Part shown: positions 6,040 through 6,074 of the stretch, one piece after another | Position numbering within the stretch: the first letter of the stretch is position 1 | Layout of the letters: every line of letters starts with the position of its first letter | Assembly: GCA_014378345.1 (NCBI GenBank) | Contig: JACMNW010000347.1 | Span: 1-6,074 of the forward strand | Source: Pseudorhodobacter sp. | GTDB lineage: Bacteria; Pseudomonadota; Alphaproteobacteria; Rhodobacterales; Rhodobacteraceae | Direction of reading: 5' to 3' | DNA length: 6,074 bases | Program-made: the position numbers and the translations under genes | The notes under the pieces: model-generated | Database searches by the model: none | What the model was told of the DNA's origin: nothing | What the model saw: the letters and a program-made list of their open reading frames with translations, nothing else

Positions 6040-6074
6040 CGCAGCAAAAGCGGTCCTCCCGCCCACGTTCAAAC
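6040..6074. other. Unassigned right end of the window
   Basis: Thirty-five bases after the DUF1330 stop. I see no gene start, terminator or other signal in them; any gene ending or starting here lies mostly outside the window. Confidence 0.4.

Overview
The window reads as chromosomal DNA of an alphaproteobacterium, most likely of the Rhodobacteraceae/Roseobacter group. The basis is moderately high GC with C/G-rich third codon positions, protein sequences close to that group's RNase R and proteobacterial DapE, and paired Hint_2-type (Hedgehog/intein-like) proteins of a kind typical of marine Rhodobacteraceae. This placement comes from recognition of the sequences, not from a search.

Left part, minus strand, transcribed leftwards: a probable dapE - GNAT acetyltransferase unit (3301 to 1713), whose stop and start codons overlap in GTGA. 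After a 97-nt gap comes rnr (RNase R), starting at 1611 and running off the left edge, so that only its N-terminal 537 residues are present. These are housekeeping functions: lysine/peptidoglycan precursor synthesis, a small-molecule acetyltransferase and structured-RNA decay.

Middle: a 296-nt gene-free divergent region (3302-3597) holds several short inverted repeats and possible promoters. It leads rightwards into a two-gene plus-strand unit (3598-5260). Gene 1 is a very short protein with the start of a choice-of-anchor L domain joined directly to the front of a Hint domain. Gene 2 starts one base after gene 1 stops; it has a beta-rich, lectin-like N-terminal half and a Hint_2-like C-terminal half that lacks the usual catalytic residues. 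Both Hint domains look incomplete or catalytically dead, which makes this pair the most unusual part of the window.

Right part: a small acidic hypothetical protein on the minus strand (5274-5630) converges on the Hint pair with only 13 nt between stop codons. It diverges from a plus-strand DUF1330 gene (5746-6039). The last 35 bases hold nothing recognisable. I see no tRNA, rRNA, CRISPR array, insertion sequence or phage gene in the window.
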